Assembly: GCF_041596335.1 (NCBI RefSeq)
Contig: NZ_JBFHIT010000019.1
Span: forward strand, 1 to 64,000
DNA: 64,000 nucleotides
Direction: 5' to 3'
Source: Mangrovibacterium sp041596335
GTDB lineage: Bacteria > Bacteroidota > Bacteroidia > Bacteroidales > Prolixibacteraceae
Positions 45,362 to 53,772 of the stretch are shown piece after piece. Positions within the stretch are counted from its first letter, which is position 1, and the number at the start of each line of letters is the position of its first letter. Both the position numbers and the translations under genes were made by a program. The notes under the pieces are model-generated. The model made no database searches and was not told the DNA's origin. It worked only from the letters and a program-made list of their open reading frames with translations.

Positions 45362-45425
45362 TATATTTGTTTAACCTCTTCGTTTTTACTGTAGCTAACA
45401 GTATCCGGGGAGGTTAATCTTTTTG
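45362..45425 (+). promoter_or_regulatory. promoter and terminator-like leader hairpin of the DUF5723 gene
   Basis: TATATTTG (45362-45369) is a full -7 match. Directly after it begins a large stem: 45371-45382 pairs with 45406-45417 (8 perfect pairs, then two G-T and two GC pairs), with an inner ACTGT/ACAGT stem, followed by TCTTTTTG and, 15 bases on, the start codon. If transcription starts about seven bases after the box, nearly the whole leader is an intrinsic-terminator-like hairpin. It could instead simply be the asnS terminator. Confidence 0.55.
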
Positions 45426-45439
45426 CAACGATAGCCACC

Positions 45440-46942
45440 ATGCAAATAAAAAAAAGACCTAAGCCCAAGAATCGAGAAATGTCATTCACCCTGGTTCGAA
45501 TTTCATTCCTCCTCTTAATGCTTCAATTTTGCCCCACCCGGCAAATCGTTGCTCAATCGAATATCGTATTTTACCACACCGAAAATTTCTATAATGCCGC
45601 AGCCTACAATCCGGCAGCACTCGTTCACCAAAAAGACTTCACCCTAAACGTATTCCCGCTATCCGGAACCGGAATCAGTTTTAACAACCGGGATGCCATT
45701 GACAAGCTAGTACAAATTACGTTTACCGATAAATACACCGACAAAACGCAGGAAGTATTCCGCAGCATTATAAAAAAAGATCTGTCGTACAATCATGTTG
45801 AATTTGATCTCCTCAATTTCGGAATTAATACGCCTAACGGATCGTTCAACTTCCACGTAAAAGAAAAAGCCTATGCATTCATGCGGTATGGAAGCCAGTT
45901 CTCCCGCTTTCTGGCCGATACAGTCCAGTCGGAAACCCTGGCGCTGAATCAGGAACAAAGCTTTCCGACTGAGGCAGCTCACCTGAGAGAATACTCGGTT
46001 GGCTATGCCAGCGAACTCGTCAAGAATAAACTAACCTTTGGAGTTCGCGCTAAATTATACCTTGGCAAATCATTTCTATCGTCGTCCGCTTCCGGAATGA
46101 TGATTGAGCAAGAGGGCAATTTCTTTGCAAAATCGTACGGCGATGTCTTCCTCTCCGTACCAGCAACCGATGATTCGCAGAATGGCACAATCAGCGAAAT
46201 CAATGTCATGAACGGGAAATCCATTGCGGACTATGTCCTGAACACCGGGAATACAGGGGTAGGCCTCGATTTGGGGATTACTTACAAAATAAACCCTCAA
46301 GTTGAATTTACAGCCAGCATTTTAGACTTGGGTAGCATAAAGTGGAAAAAATATCTGTACCAGCTGAATTTCGATGACGGTCTGTACCAAATTGAAAATG
46401 TGCATCTTGATCCAAATACAAATGAGCTGATAAAAGAAACCAGTGAAGTAAATCTGATCGACGATATCGCGGCTTTGTACACCATTTCAAATACCAAAAC
46501 TTCACACCAAACGCAGCTCCCGACCACCTTGCTTGCCGGACTGAACTACAAGTTTTCGCCCGAATGGAGTATTGGCGTCGTAAACCGAACGCTTCTGATT
46601 AAAAATATGGGGTACAACAGTTTTGCCGCATTAGCAAATTACAGAAAGTCGGAGAATCTGACCCTAATTGGTGGAATCGGATTCTATGACAGTACTCTCA
46701 AAAACATCCCGCTTGGTTTGACCTACCAGTGGCGGGCAGCTCAATTCTTTTTGGGAACCGATAACTTCCTTTCGTTTTTCGCCCCCAAATTCTCCGACTA
46801 CACGAGCATCAACGTTGGGATCGATTTCAACCTGTTCGGCCCAAAACTGAAATATGAAGAGGTCGATTATCTCCCATTTTTCCGCAAGAAAAAACAACGA
46901 CGCGTACGTCCGAATGGCCTACTGTTTAAAGGCATAAACTAA
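45440..46942 (+). CDS. DUF5723 family outer-membrane protein
   Basis: A 500-residue protein with a signal peptide (hydrophobic FTLVRISFLLLMLQF) and beta-rich sequence. It contains the DUF5723 start NAAAYNPAALVHQKDFTLNVFPLSGTG-like pattern and C-terminal NVGIDFNLFGPKLKYEEVDYLPFFRKKK. The alternating pattern fits an outer-membrane beta-barrel related to PorV/FadL-like proteins. Function unknown. Single gene, led by the hairpin above. Confidence 0.8.
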   Translation: MQIKKRPKPKNREMSFTLVRISFLLLMLQFCPTRQIVAQSNIVFYHTENFYNAAAYNPAALVHQKDFTLNVFPLSGTGISFNNRDAIDKLVQITFTDKYTDKTQEVFRSIIKKDLSYNHVEFDLLNFGINTPNGSFNFHVKEKAYAFMRYGSQFSRFLADTVQSETLALNQEQSFPTEAAHLREYSVGYASELVKNKLTFGVRAKLYLGKSFLSSSASGMMIEQEGNFFAKSYGDVFLSVPATDDSQNGTISEINVMNGKSIADYVLNTGNTGVGLDLGITYKINPQVEFTASILDLGSIKWKKYLYQLNFDDGLYQIENVHLDPNTNELIKETSEVNLIDDIAALYTISNTKTSHQTQLPTTLLAGLNYKFSPEWSIGVVNRTLLIKNMGYNSFAALANYRKSENLTLIGGIGFYDSTLKNIPLGLTYQWRAAQFFLGTDNFLSFFAPKFSDYTSINVGIDFNLFGPKLKYEEVDYLPFFRKKKQRRVRPNGLLFKGIN

Positions 46943-47152
46943 CCGGGTTCTAAAACCGGCTTTATTTTTGCTCCAAATGTAAAAGAAAAGCCGACTTCAC
47001 GGGCTTTTTAACCGTCATCGTAGTTTGTACGCATAAATATTTTAATTTTGGGATGAGAAGATTTTGTACCTTCTGAGCAACATTGGCCGATTTTACAACC
47101 GGTCTTCTGAATAATTAATACTTGATTTTAGTTTCATTACGATATTAGCGGT

Positions 47153-48607
47153 ATGCCATCTCAAAAACTAAGTTTACAGCAAAAATTACTGCAAAAGCTA
47201 TCACCACAACAAATACAGGTGATTAAGCTTTTGGAGATTCCTACCGTGCAGTTGGAACAACGTATAAAGAAAGAGCTGGAGGAAAATCCGGTATTGGAGA
47301 TGCAAAACGACACGCCCGATGAAGAAGGCGATATGAGAGATGACGAGAACTCAACCGATAAGGATAACGAAGAGTTTTCGCTGGAAGATTACATGGACGA
47401 GGATGATATTCCGGATTACAAGCTCTCGGCAAACAATTACTCCAAGGACGATAAACAAATGGACATTCCATATTCAGCAGGAACCAGCTTTCACGAGTCG
47501 ATGCACGAGCAACTTGGTCTAACCGATTTAGATGACGAAAAGCGGAAACTGGCTGAATATGTTATTGGCAACATTGACGACGACGGTTACCTGCGTCGCG
47601 ATTTGTTGTCGATCAGCGACGATCTGGCTTTCAACATGAATATGAATGTCAGCGAACAGGAATTGGAGGAACTATTGGAGATCATCCAGGAATTTGATCC
47701 GGCAGGTGTTGGAGCACGCGATTTGCGCGAGTGCCTATTGCTCCAGATTCAACGTAGAAAGGCCAATCCGTCGACGATGCTGGCTGAAAAAATAATTTCT
47801 GATAACTTCGAAGAGTTCACCAAAAAGCACTACGATAAAATCCTTCGGAAGTATGAAATTTCGGAAAACGAATTGAAAGATGCTATCGCGGAGATTCTGA
47901 AGCTCAATCCAAAGCCGGGAGGTTCGTACAGCAATCCGCTCAGCAAATCGAACCAGGTTATTGTTCCCGATTTCATCCTAGAGAATCATGATGGCGAACT
48001 ACAACTGTCGCTCAATCAGCGAAATGTCCCCGATCTGCGAATGAATGCCCATTATATGGAAATGCTGAAAGGGTACAGCGAAAACCGTAAAAATATTTCG
48101 CGCGATCAGAAAGACGCAATGTTGTTTGTGAAACAGAAACTCGACTCGGCCAAATGGTTTATCGACGCCATCCGTCAGCGCCATCAAACCCTGTTGGTAA
48201 CGATGTCGGAGATTATCGATTTCCAGAAAGAATACTTCCAGGACGGCGACGAAACAAAGCTAAAGCCGATGATTTTAAAGGACATAGCTGATCGCACAGG
48301 ATTGGATATCTCGACTATTTCGCGCGTTTCGAACAGCAAGTATATTCAAACCAACTTTGGTATTTTTGCCTTAAAATATTTCTTCTCTGAAGGAATGCAG
48401 AAGGACACCGGCGAAGAAGTTTCAACCCGGGAAATTAAGAAGATTTTGGAAGACTGCATATCGGCCGAAGACAAACGGAAACCACTGACTGACGACCGAC
48501 TGGCCCAAATCCTAAAAGAAAAATCATATCCGATTGCTCGCCGAACGGTTGCCAAATATCGCGAACAACTGGGCATTCCGGTAGCTCGGATGCGAAAAGA
48601 ACTTTAA
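47153..48607 (+). CDS. rpoN: RNA polymerase sigma-54 factor
   Basis: A 484-residue sigma-54. Gln/Leu-rich activator-interacting region I (QQKLLQKLSPQQIQVIKLLEI), a strongly acidic region II (about 45-110), the core-binding domain and the C-terminal DNA-binding region with the RpoN box ARRTVAKYRE near the end. It needs AAA+ activators to start transcription; none is in this window, and no -24/-12 site was identified here. Confidence 0.96.
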   Translation: MPSQKLSLQQKLLQKLSPQQIQVIKLLEIPTVQLEQRIKKELEENPVLEMQNDTPDEEGDMRDDENSTDKDNEEFSLEDYMDEDDIPDYKLSANNYSKDDKQMDIPYSAGTSFHESMHEQLGLTDLDDEKRKLAEYVIGNIDDDGYLRRDLLSISDDLAFNMNMNVSEQELEELLEIIQEFDPAGVGARDLRECLLLQIQRRKANPSTMLAEKIISDNFEEFTKKHYDKILRKYEISENELKDAIAEILKLNPKPGGSYSNPLSKSNQVIVPDFILENHDGELQLSLNQRNVPDLRMNAHYMEMLKGYSENRKNISRDQKDAMLFVKQKLDSAKWFIDAIRQRHQTLLVTMSEIIDFQKEYFQDGDETKLKPMILKDIADRTGLDISTISRVSNSKYIQTNFGIFALKYFFSEGMQKDTGEEVSTREIKKILEDCISAEDKRKPLTDDRLAQILKEKSYPIARRTVAKYREQLGIPVARMRKEL

Positions 48608-48618
48608 CCAATTAAAAA

Positions 48619-49233
48619 ATGCCCCCCATGCAAGAAAGACTAGCGAAAGCAGTTTCCTATATTTTCCATCCCCTACTCATGCCTACTTTTGGATTTCTGC
48701 TGCTAATGAACACGGGGTTTTATTTCGCCCTTATTTCGTTTGAAGCCAAACAGTTTATCCTGCTCACAGTGTTTGCCTTCACGTTTGTTCTTCCGCTAAT
48801 CAGTATTGGTTTAATGGTTATTAATTCGCGATTAAAACTGGATTTGAATAAAAGTTCGGATCGGATTTTACCGATGTTGACGACGACCATCTTCTATTGC
48901 ATCGCCTATTATTATCTGGGCCGAATGCCGATTTACCCCATCTACCGGGTTGTACTGATCTCAAGCGCTCTGACGATCGCCATTTTATTACTGGTTTCAT
49001 TCAAATGGAAAATCAGCGCTCATTTAGCCGGAATCGGAGGATTGGTTGGTGCATTTATGGCGCTTTCCTTTCGATTAAATTTTAATGGCTCAACCCTCTT
49101 GGTCGCTTTGATCTTGGTTGCGGGCTTAATCGGCAGTTCCAGGCTAATACTCGAGAAGCACACCCCCATGCAGATCTATGCCGGCTTTTTTACAGGTTTT
49201 GCCGTCAACTACCTGTTCATCAATTTTATCTGA
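48619..49233 (+). CDS. small PAP2-like membrane protein
   Basis: A 204-residue protein with about six helices, starting 11 bp after rpoN. KISAHLAGIGGLVGAF and RLILEKHTPMQIYAGFFTGF resemble the last PAP2 phosphatase motif (SR...H..D) only in part, so I call it PAP2-like; catalytic activity is unproven. Co-transcribed with rpoN in many Bacteroidota, which suggests historical rather than functional linkage. Confidence 0.75.
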   Translation: MPPMQERLAKAVSYIFHPLLMPTFGFLLLMNTGFYFALISFEAKQFILLTVFAFTFVLPLISIGLMVINSRLKLDLNKSSDRILPMLTTTIFYCIAYYYLGRMPIYPIYRVVLISSALTIAILLLVSFKWKISAHLAGIGGLVGAFMALSFRLNFNGSTLLVALILVAGLIGSSRLILEKHTPMQIYAGFFTGFAVNYLFINFI

Positions 49234-49282
49234 TTAAAGCCGCGTCACACGTTCAGCACCAAACTGTGAATGGCGTTTTCTA

Positions 49283-49319
49283 AAGCAAAAAAAAGCACGA
49301 CTGATGAGGTCATGCTTTT
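49283..49319 (-). terminator. terminator of the PhoB-like regulator
   Basis: An 11-bp stem with one mismatch (49291-49301 with 49309-49319), seven-base loop, then a T-run on the minus strand. Confidence 0.75.
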
Positions 49320-49336
49320 AATATCTTTCTATTGTC

Positions 49337-50041
49337 TTATTCAACAAATTTATAACCAATACCTTTCAAGGTTTTTATGTGGTCGTTGCCGATCTTTTCG
49401 CGTAGCTTCCGGATGTGAACATCGATTGTACGATCACCAACAACAACATTGTCTCCCCAAACAGAGTAGTATATCTCTTCGCGAGTGAATACTTTTCCGG
49501 GCTTCGAAACCAAAAGCGACAACAATTCAAATTCCTTTCTGGGTAGTACCATTTCCTCGCCGTTCATTTTAATCAGATAGCGCTCTTTATCGATGACCAA
49601 ATCTCCGATGGCTACGGTATTGCTGTTTTCAACCGCAGCAACAGTTGCAGAACCACCACTACCGGTGCGTTTCAGCAAAGCTTTCACCCGACTGACCAAT
49701 ACTTTCGGTCGGATTGGCTTAGTGATATAATCGTCTGCCCCAGCCTCGAAACCTGCTATTTGCGAATAATCCTCACCGCGGGCAGTTAAGAAGGCAATAA
49801 TACACGACTGTAAAGCCGGGATTTTGCGCAACTCTTCACAAGCAGCGATACCGTCCATTTCAGGCATCATCACATCCAAAATAATCAGGTTGGGAACTTT
49901 CTTCTCTGCAATTTTTATGGCTTCTAAACCATTTTGAGCAGTATAGACTTTAAAACCTTCTTTTTCAAGATTATAACTAATGAACTCCAAAATATCGACT
50001 TCATCGTCTACCAGTAGGATTGTGTAATTTTCTTCACTCAT
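49337..50041 (-). CDS. OmpR/PhoB-type response regulator
   Basis: A 234-residue regulator: REC domain (1-120) with aspartate in LILDVMMPEMDG and lysine in ITKPIRP, a Gly/Ser linker (RTGSGGSATVA), and a winged-helix DNA-binding domain (about 145-232) with RTIDVHIRKLREKIG. It lies downstream of its kinase and beside a phosphate transporter, so it is probably the PhoB equivalent. By context only. Confidence 0.93.
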   Translation of the reverse strand: MSEENYTILLVDDEVDILEFISYNLEKEGFKVYTAQNGLEAIKIAEKKVPNLIILDVMMPEMDGIAACEELRKIPALQSCIIAFLTARGEDYSQIAGFEAGADDYITKPIRPKVLVSRVKALLKRTGSGGSATVAAVENSNTVAIGDLVIDKERYLIKMNGEEMVLPRKEFELLSLLVSKPGKVFTREEIYYSVWGDNVVVGDRTIDVHIRKLREKIGNDHIKTLKGIGYKFVE

Positions 50042-50135
50042 ATCAGGTTTGTGTTATCAAGGACGAATGTATTGTGATCAGAACAAAAATCCAATTCGCT
50101 TTTTATCTGAATCAGCTGCACGAAAAGTACCAAAA

Positions 50136-51170
50136 TCATTTGGCTTTTTCAAGTGTGAAAGTAAAAGTTGTTCCTTCGTCTACTTCTGATTTAACATTGA
50201 TCGTTTGTTTATGTGCTTCAATAATATGTTTCACAATGGATAAACCCAAACCTGTGCCACCTTGTTCACGCGATCGGGATTTATCCACCCGATAAAAACG
50301 TTCGAAAATACGCGGCAGATCATTTTTATCAATTCCAATCCCATTGTCCATCACTTCGATCATTAAGTGATCCTTCAGGTCGTAGAATGTAATTTTCACA
50401 AAACCATTTCGCTTACCGTACTTAATTCCGTTGGCGACTAGGTTGGAGAGAACCTCCATCATTCGCTTCTTATCGGCTCGCACGAGGATGTCCTTATCCG
50501 GGCGATCGAAAATGAATTGGATTTCGCGCTCGTACGCCATCATCTGTTCCATATCGAACACTTCCTCCACCATTTTGCCGATGTCGAAACTCTCCAGTCT
50601 CAGTCGTAGAATACCCGACTCCAATCGGGTAATTGACTCAAGATCCTCGACGATAGAGATCATTCGATCGATGCTCTTTTCTGTTCTTCGGAGGTAGAGT
50701 TTATTGATCTTCGGATCATCCAGCCCACCTTCCAACAAAGTCAAAATATATCCCTGAATATTGAAAATGGGAGTCTTTAGTTCGTGCGACACATTGCCAA
50801 CAAACTCCTTTCGATAACGCTCAAGATCTTTCAAACGGGTAATCTCCTGCGTTTGATTTTTTGCCCATTGTTCAACCTCTTTATGAACATCGGCTATTTC
50901 GTTGGTATGGTGAGGGGGCTGTTTTACAGTTGAACCATGAATTGGAATTTCGCGGATAACCTTATAAATCGGTTCGATTTTATGATTGATATAGTGGGTT
51001 AGCAAATAAACAATCCAAAAATAAACTCCTCCCAGCATCAAAAGAACCAGCAACAAGCTTAACCAAACAGGTAGCGAAACCCCAACCAAAATAACTCCTT
51101 CAACAAAACACAACACCGCAATGATTACCACTAAATAGAAGGCCAATAGCCGAATTGGATACGTTTTCAT
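50136..51170 (-). CDS. two-TM sensor histidine kinase (PhoR-like)
   Basis: A 344-residue kinase from the ATG at 51170; a longer frame adds 18 residues into the control region. Two helices near the start (LLAFYLVVIIAVLCF and LVLLMLGGVYFWIVYLL) with almost no periplasmic part, then HisKA with the histidine in GNVSHELKTP and HATPase with N box NLVANGIKYG and G box GGTGLGLSIVKH. The minimal periplasmic loop is typical of PhoR, which senses phosphate via the transporter and PhoU rather than a ligand. It precedes the regulator on the same strand. Confidence 0.92.
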   Translation of the reverse strand: MKTYPIRLLAFYLVVIIAVLCFVEGVILVGVSLPVWLSLLLVLLMLGGVYFWIVYLLTHYINHKIEPIYKVIREIPIHGSTVKQPPHHTNEIADVHKEVEQWAKNQTQEITRLKDLERYRKEFVGNVSHELKTPIFNIQGYILTLLEGGLDDPKINKLYLRRTEKSIDRMISIVEDLESITRLESGILRLRLESFDIGKMVEEVFDMEQMMAYEREIQFIFDRPDKDILVRADKKRMMEVLSNLVANGIKYGKRNGFVKITFYDLKDHLMIEVMDNGIGIDKNDLPRIFERFYRVDKSRSREQGGTGLGLSIVKHIIEAHKQTINVKSEVDEGTTFTFTLEKAK

Positions 51171-51366
51171 ACCACACAAAATTTTCAGTAATATTAATTT
51201 TACAAAAGGGCTCAAGCTAAACAAAAAGACCGAAATTTCAAATTAAGTAGATTCAACAAATCATCTTACCCAAACCATAAGCAGGTTGCCCTCAAACATT
51301 TCGCAGAAATACGCTATTGTATTAAAAATTAGAATAAAAATCACTTACTTCGAACTTGACTATTTC

Positions 51367-51399
51367 TTAATGGTTTGTTAATGGTTATTTAATTTTTTA
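51367..51399 (+). promoter_or_regulatory. three 11-bp-spaced TTAAT repeats (candidate Pho box)
   Basis: TTAATGGTTTG, TTAATGGTTAT and TTAATTTTTTA start at 51367, 51378 and 51389, exactly 11 bases apart. PhoB-type regulators bind direct repeats with 11-base period. The array ends 26 bases before a full -7 box, where an activator would take over the missing -33 contact. Confidence 0.6.
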
Positions 51400-51425
51400 T
51401 TTCTCCCTGCTGCGGGTGTAGAGGT

Positions 51426-51433
51426 TATTTTTG
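51426..51433 (+). promoter_or_regulatory. -7 box of the phosphate transporter promoter
   Basis: TATTTTTG, full match to TAnnTTTG, 26 bases before the start codon, without a clear -33 TTTG. Confidence 0.5.
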
Positions 51434-51459
51434 CCCGCGACTATAACGAAAATTCTAAA

Positions 51460-53712
51460 ATGGAAAATTTTTATCTCATCCTGGTGGTAGTGTTATTTGC
51501 ATTAGCCATTTCTGATTTGGTGGTTGGAGTGAGTAACGATGCAGTAAACTTCCTAAACTCTGCAATTGGTTCGAAAGCAGCTCCAAAGTGGCTTATTTTT
51601 GGCGTTGCCAGTTTAGGTGTTCTAGCCGGTTCGGTGTTTTCGAGTGGAATGATGGAAGTTGCCCGAAAAGGAATCTTTCATCCTGACATGTTTATGTTCT
51701 CAGAGATCATGATCATTTTTATGGCGGTAATGATTACCGATGTGATTCTTCTGGACATGTTTAACACCTTCGGATTACCCACATCAACAACCGTTTCAAT
51801 TGTATTCGAGTTGTTGGGAGCAGCTGTTGCCGTTGCGGTTGTGAAAGTTCAAAGGGCCGGCGAAAGTATCGGACAACTGTCCGAATACATCAACAGTGAA
51901 AAGGCATTGGCGATCATCTCCGGGATTTTGATTTCGGTAATTGTCGCATTCCTTGTCGGAGCAATCATTCAGTATATTGCCCGCCTGGTTTTTTCATTCC
52001 GCCAACACCGCACCCTAAAATATTACGGAGCAATTTTCGGAGGTCTCTCCATTGCTGCCATGACCTATTTCATGATCATTAAAGGATCAAAAGGAGCGAC
52101 CTTCATCTCTGACGAAATGCTGGAATACATGACCAACAACATGTCTAACATTCTTCTGGTAAGCTTCTTAGGTTGGACCATCGTCTTACAACTACTATTT
52201 TGGATTTTTAAGATTGATATACCTAAAATCATCGTTCTGGTCGGTACGTTTGGTTTAGCAATGGCTTTTGCCGGAAACGACCTGGTGAACTTCATCGGTG
52301 TTCCACTGGCAGGTTTTCAATCGTTTAAAGCCTGGATCGCCGGCGGCGGTGTTCCGGCAGATTCGTTCTCCATGGAGATGTTGAAAGGTAAAGTGGCCAC
52401 CCCTTCGTACATGTTGCTGGTTTCAGGTTTCGTGATGATCGTCACCTTAATCACATCCAAAAAAGCACGAAATGTTGTAGCTACAACGGTTGATTTATCT
52501 CGGCAGGGAGAAGGAAATGAACGCTTCGGCTCGTCTTTATTGTCGCGTGTTTTGGTTCGCAAAACAATCCAAATCAACAACAATATACGCAAAGTACTTC
52601 CCAATAGCGTCAATCGTTTTATTGATTCTCGTTTCGAGCACCCAAAAAATGAGCCAATTGTTTCTAAAGAAGAAAAAGCGGCATTCGATAAAATCCGGGC
52701 AGCAATCAACCTGATTGTTTCCGGTATCCTAATCTCTATCGGAACATCATTGAAACTACCTCTTTCAACCACTTACGTTACCTTTATGGTCGCCATGGGC
52801 ACATCACTTTCTGACCGTGCCTGGGGCCGCGAAAGTGCTGTCTATCGTATTTCCGGAGTATTTGCAGTGGTTGGTGGTTGGTTCCTTACCGCTTTGGTTG
52901 CTTTCACCGTTGCCTGCGTTATTGCCTTGATTATTTCGGTGAGCGGTAACTTCATGATCTTCCTCTTCATTGGCCTGGCAGCGTTCACCGTAATCCGGAC
53001 ACACACGGTACTTCGAAAGCGAACTGCTAATCGGGAAAATGAAGACGAAGAAAGTATTGTAGAAACCGATGCAACCGACAAGGTGATCGACAAAACAAAA
53101 AAGCAAGTCATCAATGCTGTTTTGACAATTAATCAAATTTATTCGATTGCCATTGAAAACTTCTTGAGTGAAAATCGGGGAAGCCTTCGCGATGCTGTTG
53201 AAATGAAGTCCAGTTTCGACAAGAAAACCAAAAAGATGAAAAACAAGGTGTCTGATGTTGTCGAAAAGCTACAACAAAGCGACTCTCTCGACTTGGGTCA
53301 CTTCTACGTACAACTTGTTGATTACATGCGAGAAGTATCACACTCGGTAACCTACCTGGTGGATCCGCTACACGAGCATCTTCAGAACAACCATAAGCCA
53401 TTTACGGAGACTCAAATAAAAGAATTGAGTGATTTCCTTGCTGATACGACCAATTTTGTGAATTTAACACTTCAGGTTGTAAAAGAGGACCAATTCGATG
53501 AACTTCCGAATATTATTAAGCAGCGCGACGATTTGATCATTAAACTGGCCGAACTAGAGAAAGCTCAAATCAAGCGAATCAAGAACAAAGAAGTCAACAC
53601 CCGAAATTCCGTGTTATTCTTCAACATTGTTTCTGAAACGAAGAACTTGCTTATGCACTATATCAACTTGATAAAAGCACAACGAGATTTCTTCTCCAAT
53701 GCAAAAAAATAA
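51460..53712 (+). CDS. PiT-family inorganic phosphate transporter with PhoU-like C-terminal domain
   Basis: A 750-residue protein. Two PiT signatures are seen, VVGVSNDAVNFLNSAIGSKAA in helix 1 and AFAGNDLVNFIGVPLAGF in the second half; there are about ten to twelve helices. From about residue 530 to the end it is soluble and helical, with a PhoU/DUF47-like pattern (KQVINAVLTINQIYSIAIENFL... HYINLIKAQRDFFSNA). The fusion of transporter and PhoU-like part could let the transporter report to the PhoR-like kinase. It is divergently transcribed from the two-component pair and has the candidate Pho box. Confidence 0.93.
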   Translation: MENFYLILVVVLFALAISDLVVGVSNDAVNFLNSAIGSKAAPKWLIFGVASLGVLAGSVFSSGMMEVARKGIFHPDMFMFSEIMIIFMAVMITDVILLDMFNTFGLPTSTTVSIVFELLGAAVAVAVVKVQRAGESIGQLSEYINSEKALAIISGILISVIVAFLVGAIIQYIARLVFSFRQHRTLKYYGAIFGGLSIAAMTYFMIIKGSKGATFISDEMLEYMTNNMSNILLVSFLGWTIVLQLLFWIFKIDIPKIIVLVGTFGLAMAFAGNDLVNFIGVPLAGFQSFKAWIAGGGVPADSFSMEMLKGKVATPSYMLLVSGFVMIVTLITSKKARNVVATTVDLSRQGEGNERFGSSLLSRVLVRKTIQINNNIRKVLPNSVNRFIDSRFEHPKNEPIVSKEEKAAFDKIRAAINLIVSGILISIGTSLKLPLSTTYVTFMVAMGTSLSDRAWGRESAVYRISGVFAVVGGWFLTALVAFTVACVIALIISVSGNFMIFLFIGLAAFTVIRTHTVLRKRTANRENEDEESIVETDATDKVIDKTKKQVINAVLTINQIYSIAIENFLSENRGSLRDAVEMKSSFDKKTKKMKNKVSDVVEKLQQSDSLDLGHFYVQLVDYMREVSHSVTYLVDPLHEHLQNNHKPFTETQIKELSDFLADTTNFVNLTLQVVKEDQFDELPNIIKQRDDLIIKLAELEKAQIKRIKNKEVNTRNSVLFFNIVSETKNLLMHYINLIKAQRDFFSNAKK

Positions 53713-53732
53713 GCTTTCGAAGTTTAAATTAT

Positions 53733-53772
53733 AAAAAGAAATCCCGACCTAAAATGGCCGGGATTTCTTTTT
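53733..53772. terminator. bidirectional terminator between the PiT gene and tnaA
   Basis: A 17-bp stem with one mismatch (53733-53749 with 53756-53772), six-base loop, A-run at the left and T-run at the right. It serves both converging genes; its right arm overlaps the tnaA stop codon. Confidence 0.88.
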
